Position numbers and translations under genes: made by a program | Shown: positions 24,164 to 33,285 of the stretch, in pieces | How positions within the stretch are numbered: the stretch's first letter is position 1 | Layout of the letters: each line of letters starts with the position of its first letter | Notes under the pieces: model-generated | What the model was told of the DNA's origin: nothing | What the model saw: only the letters and a program-made list of their open reading frames with translations | Databases searched by the model: none | Source of the DNA: Acidobacteriota bacterium | GTDB lineage: Bacteria > Acidobacteriota > Terriglobia > Bryobacterales > Bryobacteraceae | Reading direction: 5' to 3' | NCBI GenBank assembly: GCA_026394055.1 | Contig: JAPKYZ010000047.1 | Span: forward strand, 1-57,211 | DNA length: 57,211 nt

Positions 24164-25248
24164 GGCACGCCTACGCCGCGGCGAAACGCGGTAAGTCGGT
24201 GGTCCTGTTTGAACGGTCGGCGCGCGCGCAGGGGGCGTCGGTCCGCAACTTCGGCATGGTGTGGCCGATCGGGTTGAAGGCGCGGAACCTCGCGCTGGGG
24301 CTGCGCGGCCGGGACCTGTGGTGCGAAGTGCTGGACGATGCCGGGCTTCCCTATGCCGCCACGGGCTCACTCCATCTGCTCTATCGCGAAGACGAAGAAG
24401 CCGTGGTGCGCGAATTTATTGCGAAGGCTCCATCGCTGGGCTACGAGTGCGAATGGCACGCTCCCGGCGAGGTGCTGGGCCGTAGCCCGGCTGCCAATCC
24501 CACCGGCCTCCGCGGAGCGATGTGGAGCCCGATGGAGATCACCGTCGATTCCCGCCTGGTGGTGGGCGAAATCCCTGGCTACTTAAGCGAGCGCTTCGAC
24601 GTCACCTGCCACTTTAGTGAGCCCGTCCGTAGCGTGTCGGCGGGCGTAGTGGAAACCGCCCAGCGCACCATCAAGGCGGAGCAGGTCTACATCTGTTCCG
24701 GCATCGATTTTGAAACGCTCTACCCGGAAGTCTTCGCCGCGGAGCCGCTGAAGAAGACCAAGCTGCAGATGATGCGCACTGGTTCTCAGCCCGGTGATTG
24801 GCGCTTGGGGCCGTCGCTGGCTGCTGGGTTGACGCTCCAGTTCTATCCGGCCTTTGAGATCTGCGACTCTTTGCCAGCACTGAAAGCCCGCATCGCCGCT
24901 GAAATGCCGGAATACAACCGCTGGGGCATCCATGTGATGGTGGCCGAGACGTCGCTGAACGAGATGACGCTCGGCGATTCGCACGAGTACGACCTGGCGC
25001 TGGAGCCGTTCGATAAGCCCGAGATCGACGAACTGATCCTCAAATATCTGGCCCAGTTCGCGCGTTTCCCCAAGCCCGAAATCGCGCAGCGTTGGCATGG
25101 CATCTACGCCCGCCACGCCACCAAGGACTTTATCGAAGTGGACGCCGAACCCAACGTCCGCATCGCCATGGTCACCGGCGGCAAGGGGATGACGCTGTCG
25201 TTTGCCTTTGGCGAAAAGATGGTCACCGAAACCTTGGGGCTGGCCTGA
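24115..25248 (+). CDS. FAD-dependent amine oxidoreductase of phosphonate clusters (TIGR03364-like)
   Basis: This 377-aa DAO-type flavoenzyme starts with the dinucleotide motif VAIVGGGIVGLGHAYAAAKRGKSVVLFERS, continues with ARAQGASVRNFGMVWPIG, the conserved substrate-side segment of this subgroup, and ends with VTGGKGMTLSFAFGEKM. The subgroup is known to sit next to phosphonoacetaldehyde hydrolase. Members can oxidise N-methyl-2-aminoethylphosphonate, and in some cases 2-aminoethylphosphonate itself, to phosphonoacetaldehyde. The ATG at 24115 has AGGAGAG upstream and begins inside the transporter gene. phnX starts two bases after its stop. Since no phnW is in the window, this enzyme may be the only source of phosphonoacetaldehyde here (inference). 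Confidence 0.88.
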   Translation: MQQYDVAIVGGGIVGLGHAYAAAKRGKSVVLFERSARAQGASVRNFGMVWPIGLKARNLALGLRGRDLWCEVLDDAGLPYAATGSLHLLYREDEEAVVREFIAKAPSLGYECEWHAPGEVLGRSPAANPTGLRGAMWSPMEITVDSRLVVGEIPGYLSERFDVTCHFSEPVRSVSAGVVETAQRTIKAEQVYICSGIDFETLYPEVFAAEPLKKTKLQMMRTGSQPGDWRLGPSLAAGLTLQFYPAFEICDSLPALKARIAAEMPEYNRWGIHVMVAETSLNEMTLGDSHEYDLALEPFDKPEIDELILKYLAQFARFPKPEIAQRWHGIYARHATKDFIEVDAEPNVRIAMVTGGKGMTLSFAFGEKMVTETLGLA

Positions 25249-25250
25249 CC

Positions 25251-25970
<720 letters not shown>

Positions 25971-26004
25971 TCCTAAAGAAATATTCATGCGCTAGCCTAG
26001 GCGC

Positions 26005-29000
26005 ATGGTTAAACCTCTCGCGGCGGCACTGCTTTTTGCCGCTACTTGCTTCGCACAATACGACACCGCCACCGTGCTGGGTACTGTCGCCGACACCTCC
26101 GGCGCCCCCGTTCGCGGCGTCAAGATTACACTCGAAAATACCAAGACCGGGGTCAAGAACGTCTCGACGACCGACGATTCCGGCAACTATCTGTTCCTCA
26201 ATCTGCGCATCGGAAGCTTCAAAGTCACCGGTGAGTTGCCGGGCTTCAAGCTGGCCGCTTCTCAGGAATTCACCCTCACCGTCAATGCCCGCCAGCGCGT
26301 CAACCTGCTGCTTGAAGTAGGCAACGTCAGCGAAAGCGTCACGGTGAGCGAAGCTCCGGCGCTGCTCGAATCAGACTCCAGCGACCGTGGCCAAGTGGTC
26401 CGGCGCGAAGCCATCGTCAACCTGCCGTTGAATGGCCGCGCGTATGCCGACCTGGCGCTGCTGTCGCCCGGTGTCCGCAAGTCGAACATCCTGAACCGCG
26501 ATGCCTCGTTCAACGTGAACGGCCTGCGCAGTTCGCACAACAACTTCATGGTGGACGGCGTCGACAACAACGCGTACGGCACGTCGAACCAGGGCTTCTC
26601 CAATCAAGTGGTTCAGCTGAACCCGGATGCGGTCGAAGAATTCAAAGTCCAGACCAACAACTTCTCCGCTGAGTTCGGCCGCGCCGGTGGTGCGGTGGTG
26701 AACGCCTCCATCCGCAGCGGCACCAACCAGTATCACGGCGCTGCCTGGGAGTTCCTGCGCAACACGCAGTTGAACGCGGTGGGTTTCTTTAAGCCCTCCA
26801 CCGGCATAAAGCCGATTCTGGTGCAGAACCAGTTCGGCGGCGCCTTTGGCGGCCCCATCCTGAAGGACAAGATGTTCTTCTTTGCCGACTACGAAGGCCT
26901 GCGCCGCGTTGACCGTACGCTTGTTTTCGCCAGCATCCCTTCGCTGGATCAACGCCAGGGCAACCTGGGCGTGCCTGTCCGCAACCCGCTGACGGGCGAC
27001 CTCTACACCGACGGCCGCATTCCGGCCAGTGCGATCACTCCCTTTGCCCGCAAGGTGCTGGGCGATCTGCCGTCGCCCATCCGCAGCAACGCCGTGGGCG
27101 CCGCTCCGTCGAACAACTATGAGCGCCTCACCCCCACCAACTGGGATGACAACAAGGGCGACATCCGCTACGACCAGTACCTGTCTTCCAAGCTGAATCT
27201 GTTTGTCCGCTACAGCAACCGCAAGCTGGTCCGCTATGAGGATCACGTGATCCCCGGCAACTCCGGCGGCGACGCCAACGGCTACGTCCGGGCCATCAAT
27301 GAACAGATCGCCACGGGCTTCAACTACAACCTGTCGCCCACCTCGCTGGTCGACTTCCGCATCGCGGTCGGCCGCACGGAAGGTGGCAAGTCCGCCATTG
27401 GCAGCGAGCGGGGCAACATGCTGGCTGAGTACGGCATTCCTGGTTTGCCCAATTCGCCCACCATCGGTGGCGGCTTGACGACGCAGAGCATTGGTGGCTT
27501 CACCACGATGGGCCGTCAAGGCTCCAATCCTCAGTTCCAGAACCCGTTTGTGGTGAACCCCAAGGTGAACTACTCAAAAATTCTGGGCAAGCATTCTCTG
27601 AAGATGGGCTATGAGTATCAGTCGATCAACACCGACATCTTCGACTTCAATCCGCAGTACGGCTCCGACAGCTACGGCGGCCAGTTCACCCGCCCCTCCA
27701 CCTCTGGCGCGAGCAATCTCTACAACCTGGCGGACTTCATGTTGGGCGCGCGTTCCAGCTACAGCCTCAACAACGAGATCGTGTTGAACTACCGCCAGCG
27801 GATGCACTTCCTCTATCTGCAGGACGACTTCAAGGTCTCCTCGAAGCTGACCTTGAACTTGGGGCTCCGCTACGAATACGCCACCCCGCAGTGGGAAGCG
27901 CAGAACCGCATCGCCAACTTCAACCCGGCCACCAATACGCTGATCCAGGCCAAGGACGGCAGTGTGGCGGAACGCGCCCTGGTCAACCCGGATCGCAACA
28001 ACTTTGCCCCCCGCTTGGGCGTCGCCTTCCAGGCCAACAGCAAGACGGTGGTCCGCGGCGGTTACGGGATCAGCTACGTGCACTTCAACCGCATGGGTGG
28101 TGAAAACCTGCTGGGCTACAACGGGCCCAACATCGTCAACCTCACCATCAACCAGCTGGCCACCCAGCCGGCTTGCACGGGCGACAACTACCGCAACTGC
28201 TTCCGCTTGACCCAGCAGGGCTATCCGCCGAACCTGGCCAGCCCGGCCAACTTCTCGACGGCCCTCACCCGCACCAACTACACGCCGTCTGATTTCAAGA
28301 CCAGCTATGTCGAAAGCTGGCACGTCACCATCCAGCGCCAGTTGGCCAATGACTGGCTGCTCGATGTCGGCTATGTGGGCAATCGCGGCAACGGCCTGAT
28401 GATCCTGGGCGACTACAACCAGTCCCGCCCCAACGCCATCGGCGAGAATTCGACGCTGCTGGCCCGCCGCCCCATCCAGGGCTACGACTACATCCAGGTC
28501 TCCTACGGCGGTGGCTTCTCCACCTACCACGGGCTGCAGCTGAAGGTGGAAAAGAAGTACAAGAACGGTCTTTACTTCCTGAACAGCTTCACGTGGTCCA
28601 AGGCGATGGACAATGCGTCGGGCCACCTGGAAGCCTTCAACGGCGACAACTCCCGCGTCAACTATCGCAATGTGGCGTCGGAAAAGGGTCTGGGCGCCTA
28701 CAACCAGCCCTGGAACAACACCACCACCGCGGTCTGGGAACTGCCCTACGGCAAGGGCCGCCGCTTCACGGCGCCGAACTGGTTCATGAATGGCGTGCTG
28801 GGCGGCTGGCGTATGTCGGTCATCCACACGGCCACCGCGGGCCAGCCGGTCAACATCACTTACAGTGCGCCGTCGTCTTTCTCGGTCTCGGGCGCGCCGA
28901 ATTACCGTCCGGATTATCTCGGCGGCAGCCTGTATTCGCCGGAGCGTAGCCCCACCAACTACCTGAACAAGGCGGCGGTGATTGCTCTGGATGTGGCCAA

Positions 29001-29271
29001 CGTCAACGACCCGACCCGCCCCTTCGGCAACCTGGGCCGCAACGTTGCGGTCAGCCCCGCCATCTACAACTTCGACGGCGGCCTCCACAAGGAGTTCCCG
29101 ATGCCTTGGGAGACGATGAACCTGCAGTTCCGCGCTGAGTTCTTCAACCTGTTCAATAAATCGAACCTGGGTGCCCCGAACTCCAACCGCACGAACTCCA
29201 ACTACGGCACCATCACTAGCCTGGCCTCTCCGGCGCGCCAGATTCAGTTCGCGCTGAAGCTGGTGTTCTAA
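26005..29271 (+). CDS. Oar-like TonB-dependent receptor with N-terminal carboxypeptidase-regulatory domain (receptor 1)
   Basis: This 1088-aa outer-membrane protein has a signal peptide (VKPLAAALLFAATCFAQ). A CarboxypepD_reg/Ig-like domain at about 20-105 (TVLGTVADTSGAPVRGVKITLENTKTG) is followed by a plug domain with LPLNGRAYADLALLSPGV and FMVDGVDNNAYG (about 140-190) and a large barrel that ends in QIQFALKLVF. No TonB box was recognised. Such receptors are numerous in Acidobacteria and are thought to import polymers or other large substrates; none is known for this one. It begins 34 bases after phnX on the same strand, so it may be read through from the phosphonate operon, but a link in function is only positional. 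A terminator follows at 29330. Confidence 0.92.
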   Translation: MVKPLAAALLFAATCFAQYDTATVLGTVADTSGAPVRGVKITLENTKTGVKNVSTTDDSGNYLFLNLRIGSFKVTGELPGFKLAASQEFTLTVNARQRVNLLLEVGNVSESVTVSEAPALLESDSSDRGQVVRREAIVNLPLNGRAYADLALLSPGVRKSNILNRDASFNVNGLRSSHNNFMVDGVDNNAYGTSNQGFSNQVVQLNPDAVEEFKVQTNNFSAEFGRAGGAVVNASIRSGTNQYHGAAWEFLRNTQLNAVGFFKPSTGIKPILVQNQFGGAFGGPILKDKMFFFADYEGLRRVDRTLVFASIPSLDQRQGNLGVPVRNPLTGDLYTDGRIPASAITPFARKVLGDLPSPIRSNAVGAAPSNNYERLTPTNWDDNKGDIRYDQYLSSKLNLFVRYSNRKLVRYEDHVIPGNSGGDANGYVRAINEQIATGFNYNLSPTSLVDFRIAVGRTEGGKSAIGSERGNMLAEYGIPGLPNSPTIGGGLTTQSIGGFTTMGRQGSNPQFQNPFVVNPKVNYSKILGKHSLKMGYEYQSINTDIFDFNPQYGSDSYGGQFTRPSTSGASNLYNLADFMLGARSSYSLNNEIVLNYRQRMHFLYLQDDFKVSSKLTLNLGLRYEYATPQWEAQNRIANFNPATNTLIQAKDGSVAERALVNPDRNNFAPRLGVAFQANSKTVVRGGYGISYVHFNRMGGENLLGYNGPNIVNLTINQLATQPACTGDNYRNCFRLTQQGYPPNLASPANFSTALTRTNYTPSDFKTSYVESWHVTIQRQLANDWLLDVGYVGNRGNGLMILGDYNQSRPNAIGENSTLLARRPIQGYDYIQVSYGGGFSTYHGLQLKVEKKYKNGLYFLNSFTWSKAMDNASGHLEAFNGDNSRVNYRNVASEKGLGAYNQPWNNTTTAVWELPYGKGRRFTAPNWFMNGVLGGWRMSVIHTATAGQPVNITYSAPSSFSVSGAPNYRPDYLGGSLYSPERSPTNYLNKAAVIALDVANVNDPTRPFGNLGRNVAVSPAIYNFDGGLHKEFPMPWETMNLQFRAEFFNLFNKSNLGAPNSNRTNSNYGTITSLASPARQIQFALKLVF

Positions 29272-29329
29272 GTTCTCCATCACGGCGCTCCTTTGGGAGC
29301 CGCCATGATTGCTGATCCATTCGAAAAGT

Positions 29330-29364
29330 GGCCGCTCCAAACAGGGGCGGCCCTTTTTGTTTTT
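29330..29364 (+). terminator. Intrinsic terminator after Oar-like receptor 1
   Basis: A nine-pair stem (GGCCGCTCC/GGGGCGGCC with one T-G pair, loop AAACA) is followed by CTTTTTGTTTTT, 58 bases after the receptor stop. This is the clearest terminator of the window and ends the phosphonate/receptor transcript. Confidence 0.85.
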
Positions 29365-29459
29365 CTGGCAGCGATCCCGTCCGCTGGCCGCATCCGCTGG
29401 AGATCAAGGCGCGACGTTAATTCCAATGCAACCTTGTGTCTCTACGATAGAGGGTGTCC

Positions 29460-30605
29460 ATGATCCACTTTCGTCTGCTTCCTCTTGCTTTAGCGCTGGG
29501 CCTTTCCACGCTGCCTCTGCTGGCCCAGATTGTGCCTCCCGGCAAGGTCCGGGTGCCGGATGATGAAAAGCCCTCGCAGCCGTTCGTATGGTCGGAGCGC
29601 CGTCTGCTCACCGCGCCGGAGCTGTTTGATGCGCCGGATGAATGGGTGGACCGGTCGCTCCAGTGGGTGGATTTTATCCTGGCCAACTATCACCCCTCCA
29701 TCCCGGAGCATCCGCTGCGCCGGGCGGCGCTGATCCGCTTGGACGACATCCTGCATCTGGAATCGGCCCCGCGCAAGGAGCTGGTGCAGAAGTTCTATGT
29801 CAGCCGCCTGCGGCGCGCCATCGAAGAGATTGAGCAGACCAAGGTTCCAAGTGGCATGCGGATCTGGAAGCTCTACAACTGCGGCTTCCTGGTGCGCACG
29901 CCCACCGTCTCCTACGTGTTCGACATTGTGCCGGGCCTGTCGATTCCCGGCTTCGCCGTGCCGCCGGAGTTGATGGAGCGGCTGGTCAAGCAGGCTGATG
30001 CTCACTTTATCAGCCACTTCCATAACGACCACGCCAACCAAAGCGTGGTCCGGATGTTCCTAGCCCAGAACAAGCCGGTGATCGCCGCCGAAGGTTTGTG
30101 GAAGAATCTGCCGGAGTTTGCAAGCAAGCTGATCTACCCGCAGCGCAGCACGGAGGTCGTCCACAGCGTGCCCGTGCGTGGGGGCAGCCAGAAGCTGACC
30201 TTCGTCGCCTACCCCGGCCATCAAGGCGCGCCCGTGCTGAACAATCTCCACCTGGTGATCTCGCCCGAAGGCTATTCCGTGATGCAAACGGGTGACCAGT
30301 GGAACGACGAAGACAAGCCCGGCAGCGACTTTGATTGGATCGCCCAGATTGGCCGCCAGCATTCCGTGGACGTGCTGCTCCCCAATGCCTGGAGCCGGGA
30401 AGTGGGCCGCATCGTGCGCGGCGTCAATCCGCAGTTGGTGATCACCAGCCACGAGAACGAGATGTCGCACACCGTTGACCATCGCGAAGACTACACCCAG
30501 ACCTATACGCGGTTCTGGGGCGTGCCCTATCCGTTGGCCGTGATGGCGTGGGGAGAAAGCTACCACTACCAGCGGGCCCCAGCTCCGCAACTGGGCCTGC
30601 GCTAG
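29460..30605 (+). CDS. Secreted metallo-beta-lactamase-fold hydrolase
   Basis: This is a 381-aa exported protein. The ATG at 29460 gives the signal peptide MIHFRLLPLALALGLSTLPLLAQ; a GTG two codons earlier is an alternative. The metal motif HxHxDH appears as ISHFHNDHANQSV (about residue 182), preceded by the typical strands LYNCGFLVRTPTVSYVFDIVPG. A later Asp lies in GDQWNDEDKPGSDFDW, and SHENEMSHTVDHRE supplies a further His. The first ~110 residues are a helical region with no recognised family. It resembles UlaG-type MBL-fold proteins rather than beta-lactamases. No neighbouring gene shows its substrate. Upstream bases 29365-29459 show no clear promoter. Confidence 0.8.
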   Translation: MIHFRLLPLALALGLSTLPLLAQIVPPGKVRVPDDEKPSQPFVWSERRLLTAPELFDAPDEWVDRSLQWVDFILANYHPSIPEHPLRRAALIRLDDILHLESAPRKELVQKFYVSRLRRAIEEIEQTKVPSGMRIWKLYNCGFLVRTPTVSYVFDIVPGLSIPGFAVPPELMERLVKQADAHFISHFHNDHANQSVVRMFLAQNKPVIAAEGLWKNLPEFASKLIYPQRSTEVVHSVPVRGGSQKLTFVAYPGHQGAPVLNNLHLVISPEGYSVMQTGDQWNDEDKPGSDFDWIAQIGRQHSVDVLLPNAWSREVGRIVRGVNPQLVITSHENEMSHTVDHREDYTQTYTRFWGVPYPLAVMAWGESYHYQRAPAPQLGLR

Positions 30606-30632
30606 GTTGGCCGGGCTTAGGTTGGCTGGGCT
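30603..30632. repeat. Imperfect 15-bp tandem duplication filling the convergent intergenic gap
   Basis: Two adjacent 15-base units (30603-30617 and 30618-30632, TAGGTTGGCYGGGCT) differ at one base. The first begins on the stop codon of the MBL-fold gene and the second ends within the stop triplet of the convergent esterase gene, so the duplication makes up the whole gap. Confidence 0.8.
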
Positions 30633-31683
30633 AGGGCTTGGCCTTCAGCTTGGGCTCGTGGAATGACCGCTCCACCATGTCGTTGGGGTCGTCCGAAACC
30701 GGATGATCGCGCCAGATCCAGCGCATCATCTCGGGCATGATCGGGCCGCCCATCTTCTGGCCATGTTCGTTGATGCCCCAGGTGTAGTTGAGGTCGTAGC
30801 CCTTGGCCGTCAGCGCTTTCATCATGCGGATGTTCTGGTAGAACCAATCCCGATCTTGCGAGTAGGTGCCGGTGCGGCCCATCCCGCGGTTGTCGTTGCG
30901 GCCGTCCTGCATAAAGATGCGGATGGGCTTCTTTTCAGACTTCAGAATCAGGTCCGGAAAGATGTGCCCGCCCCGCAGGTTGACGAAGCTGCCGACGACG
31001 CTGATCACCTTGCGGAACTGGTCCGGCCGGTCCCAGGCCACCATCCAGGCGGCAATGGCGCCGGAACTGGCTCCGCCGATGCAGCGGCGTTCGGGGTCGT
31101 CGGAGATGTTGTACTCCTTCTTCAACGCGGGCAGCAGTTCGTCGACGATCACCTTGGTGTACTTGCCATCGGGGGTGTTGTATTCGGCCGGGCGGTTGGT
31201 GGTGCGGTCACCCCATTCGCTCATCGTCGGCTCCGGCTGATCCGGACGGCGGCCCGGGTTGATGAAGACGCCGATCATCACCGGAATCTCGCGCCGGTAG
31301 ATCAGGTTGTCCATCACATTCTGCAATCGCACGTCGCCCTGGGGGTGCATCATCGCCTGGCCATCGTTGAAGACAGTCAAGCTGGCCGGTTCCGCCGGGT
31401 CGTACTGCGCGGGCACGTAGACGTAGTAGGTGTGCTGCGTGCCGCGGTAGACCTCGCTGGGCAGCGTGAAGGGCCCCTTAATGGTGCCCTTCGGGACGCC
31501 TTCTTGCTCCAGCGAGTCTGGACCCAGGCGGTAGTGGATGTTGTGGTTGGGCTTGGGTGCCGCGGGTGCGGGCGGTGTCGCCGCAGGTGTGGCTGCTGGT
31601 GCGGCCGGGGTCTGGGCCGATAGCAGCGTGGCACCGGCAATGGTGCAAACAAGCGCGCTGATGCGCAGTAGGGAACGGTTCAT
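30631..31683 (-). CDS. Secreted esterase, enterochelin-esterase (Fes/IroE)-like alpha/beta hydrolase
   Basis: This 350-aa exported hydrolase starts at the ATG that yields the signal peptide [23 protein letters not shown]; an Ala/Pro-rich linker ([20 protein letters not shown]) follows. The esterase-D/Fes domain includes [24 protein letters not shown] and the nucleophile elbow [15 protein letters not shown] histidine near the end ([23 protein letters not shown]) is the likely third catalytic residue. Homologues hydrolyse siderophore or sugar-linked esters such as feruloyl esters. No siderophore genes are near, so a cell-wall or plant-polymer ester is as likely. It is convergent with the MBL-fold gene. 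Confidence 0.85.
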   Translation of the reverse strand: MNRSLLRISALVCTIAGATLLSAQTPAAPAATPAATPPAPAAPKPNHNIHYRLGPDSLEQEGVPKGTIKGPFTLPSEVYRGTQHTYYVYVPAQYDPAEPASLTVFNDGQAMMHPQGDVRLQNVMDNLIYRREIPVMIGVFINPGRRPDQPEPTMSEWGDRTTNRPAEYNTPDGKYTKVIVDELLPALKKEYNISDDPERRCIGGASSGAIAAWMVAWDRPDQFRKVISVVGSFVNLRGGHIFPDLILKSEKKPIRIFMQDGRNDNRGMGRTGTYSQDRDWFYQNIRMMKALTAKGYDLNYTWGINEHGQKMGGPIMPEMMRWIWRDHPVSDDPNDMVERSFHEPKLKAKP

Positions 31684-31737
31684 TTGAGGGCTCCGGAAAT
31701 GCCAAGTATATGGCACCCAGCCCTGCTGGAGCTGCCC

Positions 31738-33285
31738 CTAGCGCGAGGCCAGATACGCGCGCCAGCCGCCGAAGCTTGAGATATCGCGCGCACCGGTAAT
31801 TCCGCCCGGCTCGCAGATAAAGCCCTTCACCGTGCTGCCGTCATCGAGCACGAGTGACCCGATGCCCAATGGCGCTGGGATCAGCGCGACAAAGCTGCCG
31901 AAGCGGGCCACGGGCATCGCCCAGATCTCCACCTCAATGCCGGTGCCTGGAAAGCCCGCTTCCCGAACTAAGCCGGGCTTCGGTGGCGCGGTGTTGGCCA
32001 GGGCGTAGAGGCGATAGTCTGAGGCGGTCTTGCAAGTCTTGATCAGGCGAGCGCCGCGTTCGGTCAGCTGCTTGTTCAGTGGCTGGCCGCTTAAGTGCGC
32101 ACCCACCACCGCCACCTGCACCTCTTCCAGGCGCGCGGCCAAGGCAAGCAGTGAACGGTCAGACTGCGCCGGGCCAATCAGCGTTACGCCAAACGGCAGA
32201 CCATTCGGGCGGAACCCGGCCGGTATCGCCAACGCGGCCAGATCGAGCAAATTGACGAAGTTGGTGTAGTAGCCCAGGTTCGAGTTCAGCCGCACCGGAT
32301 CAGCTTCCACCTGCGCAATGGTGTAAGTGGTGCCCGTGGTCGGCAGCAACATCACGTCCATCTGCTTCCAAGCCGCCAGCGTCTTCAGCCGGAGATCTTC
32401 CAGCTTGTACATGGCCCGGAACGTATCGATGGCGGAATGTTGTTTCGCCCCCAGGATGATGTCGCGCACCACCGGGTGGGCCTCGGCGCCATGCGCTTCC
32501 AGGAACTCGCCTACCGCAGCGTAGCGCTCAGCCACCCAAGGGCCGGAATAGAGCAGCTGCGCTACTTCAAGAAACGGCGCATAGTCGATCACCACCGGCG
32601 AGCCACCGGCAGCGATCAGCCGGTGCACAGACGCGGCAAACAGCTTCGCCGCTTCAGCATCACCAAAGAACTCCAGTTGCTCCGGCCGCGGCACACCAAA
32701 CCGGAACCCGGCTTGTGACCAAGCGGCGGGCACACCCTCAGGCGCCACCGCATCGCAGACCCGCTGCGCCGTCGCCACATCGCGCGTGAAGACTGAAACG
32801 CAATCAAGCGTCCGGCAGGCCGGCACGACGCCGTCGTTGGAGATCACACCGCGCGTCGGCTTCCAGCCGATCAAGTTGTTGAACGCCGCCGGGACGCGGC
32901 CGGAGCCTGCGGTATCGGTACCCAGTGCAAAATCCACTTGTCCCGTCGCTACGGCCACCGCGGAGCCCGAGCTCGACCCGCCCGAAATGTAGGCCGGGTT
33001 GAAGACGCTGGAGCAAGCACCATAAGGCGACCGTACGCCCACCAAGCCCGTGGCGAACTGGTCCAAGTTGGTCTTGCCCAGCACCACCGCCCCGGAGGCT
33101 TCGAGCAGCTCCACAATCGGAGCGGACCGTTCCGGCGTGTAGGCATAGGCCGGACAGCCAGCCGTGGTCGGCACTCCGGCGTAGTCGATGTTGTCCTTGA
33201 TGGCAAACGTCAGGCCTTGCAGCGGGCCCGCCTGCGCCGGCTTGGGCGGGATCGCCGCGATCCAGACTGGCCGGTCCCCGATCAT
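31738..33285 (-). CDS. atzF: Allophanate hydrolase (AtzF-type)
   Basis: This cytoplasmic enzyme hydrolyses allophanate to two ammonia and two CO2. The N-terminal amidase-signature domain shows the Lys in [21 protein letters not shown], the cis-Ser in [13 protein letters not shown] and the nucleophile Ser in [25 protein letters not shown]. The C-terminal ~120 residues are the allophanate-specific domain ([21 protein letters not shown] ... [25 protein letters not shown] ... [13 protein letters not shown]), so this is not a generic amidase. At 515 aa it is shorter than AtzF (about 600), with most of the missing part at the N-terminus. The start is fixed by the ATGA overlap with the carboxylase gene. 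It is the last gene of the nitrogen operon. Confidence 0.95.
   Translation of the reverse strand: MIGDRPVWIAAIPPKPAQAGPLQGLTFAIKDNIDYAGVPTTAGCPAYAYTPERSAPIVELLEASGAVVLGKTNLDQFATGLVGVRSPYGACSSVFNPAYISGGSSSGSAVAVATGQVDFALGTDTAGSGRVPAAFNNLIGWKPTRGVISNDGVVPACRTLDCVSVFTRDVATAQRVCDAVAPEGVPAAWSQAGFRFGVPRPEQLEFFGDAEAAKLFAASVHRLIAAGGSPVVIDYAPFLEVAQLLYSGPWVAERYAAVGEFLEAHGAEAHPVVRDIILGAKQHSAIDTFRAMYKLEDLRLKTLAAWKQMDVMLLPTTGTTYTIAQVEADPVRLNSNLGYYTNFVNLLDLAALAIPAGFRPNGLPFGVTLIGPAQSDRSLLALAARLEEVQVAVVGAHLSGQPLNKQLTERGARLIKTCKTASDYRLYALANTAPPKPGLVREAGFPGTGIEVEIWAMPVARFGSFVALIPAPLGIGSLVLDDGSTVKGFICEPGGITGARDISSFGGWRAYLASR

Noticed and set aside
27574..29340. 588-codon open frame antisense to receptor 1
   Set aside because: It mirrors the codon structure of the receptor on the opposite strand, is rich in Arg, Val, Gly and His without any recognisable domain, and has no ribosome-binding site. 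GC-rich antisense frames of this kind are expected.
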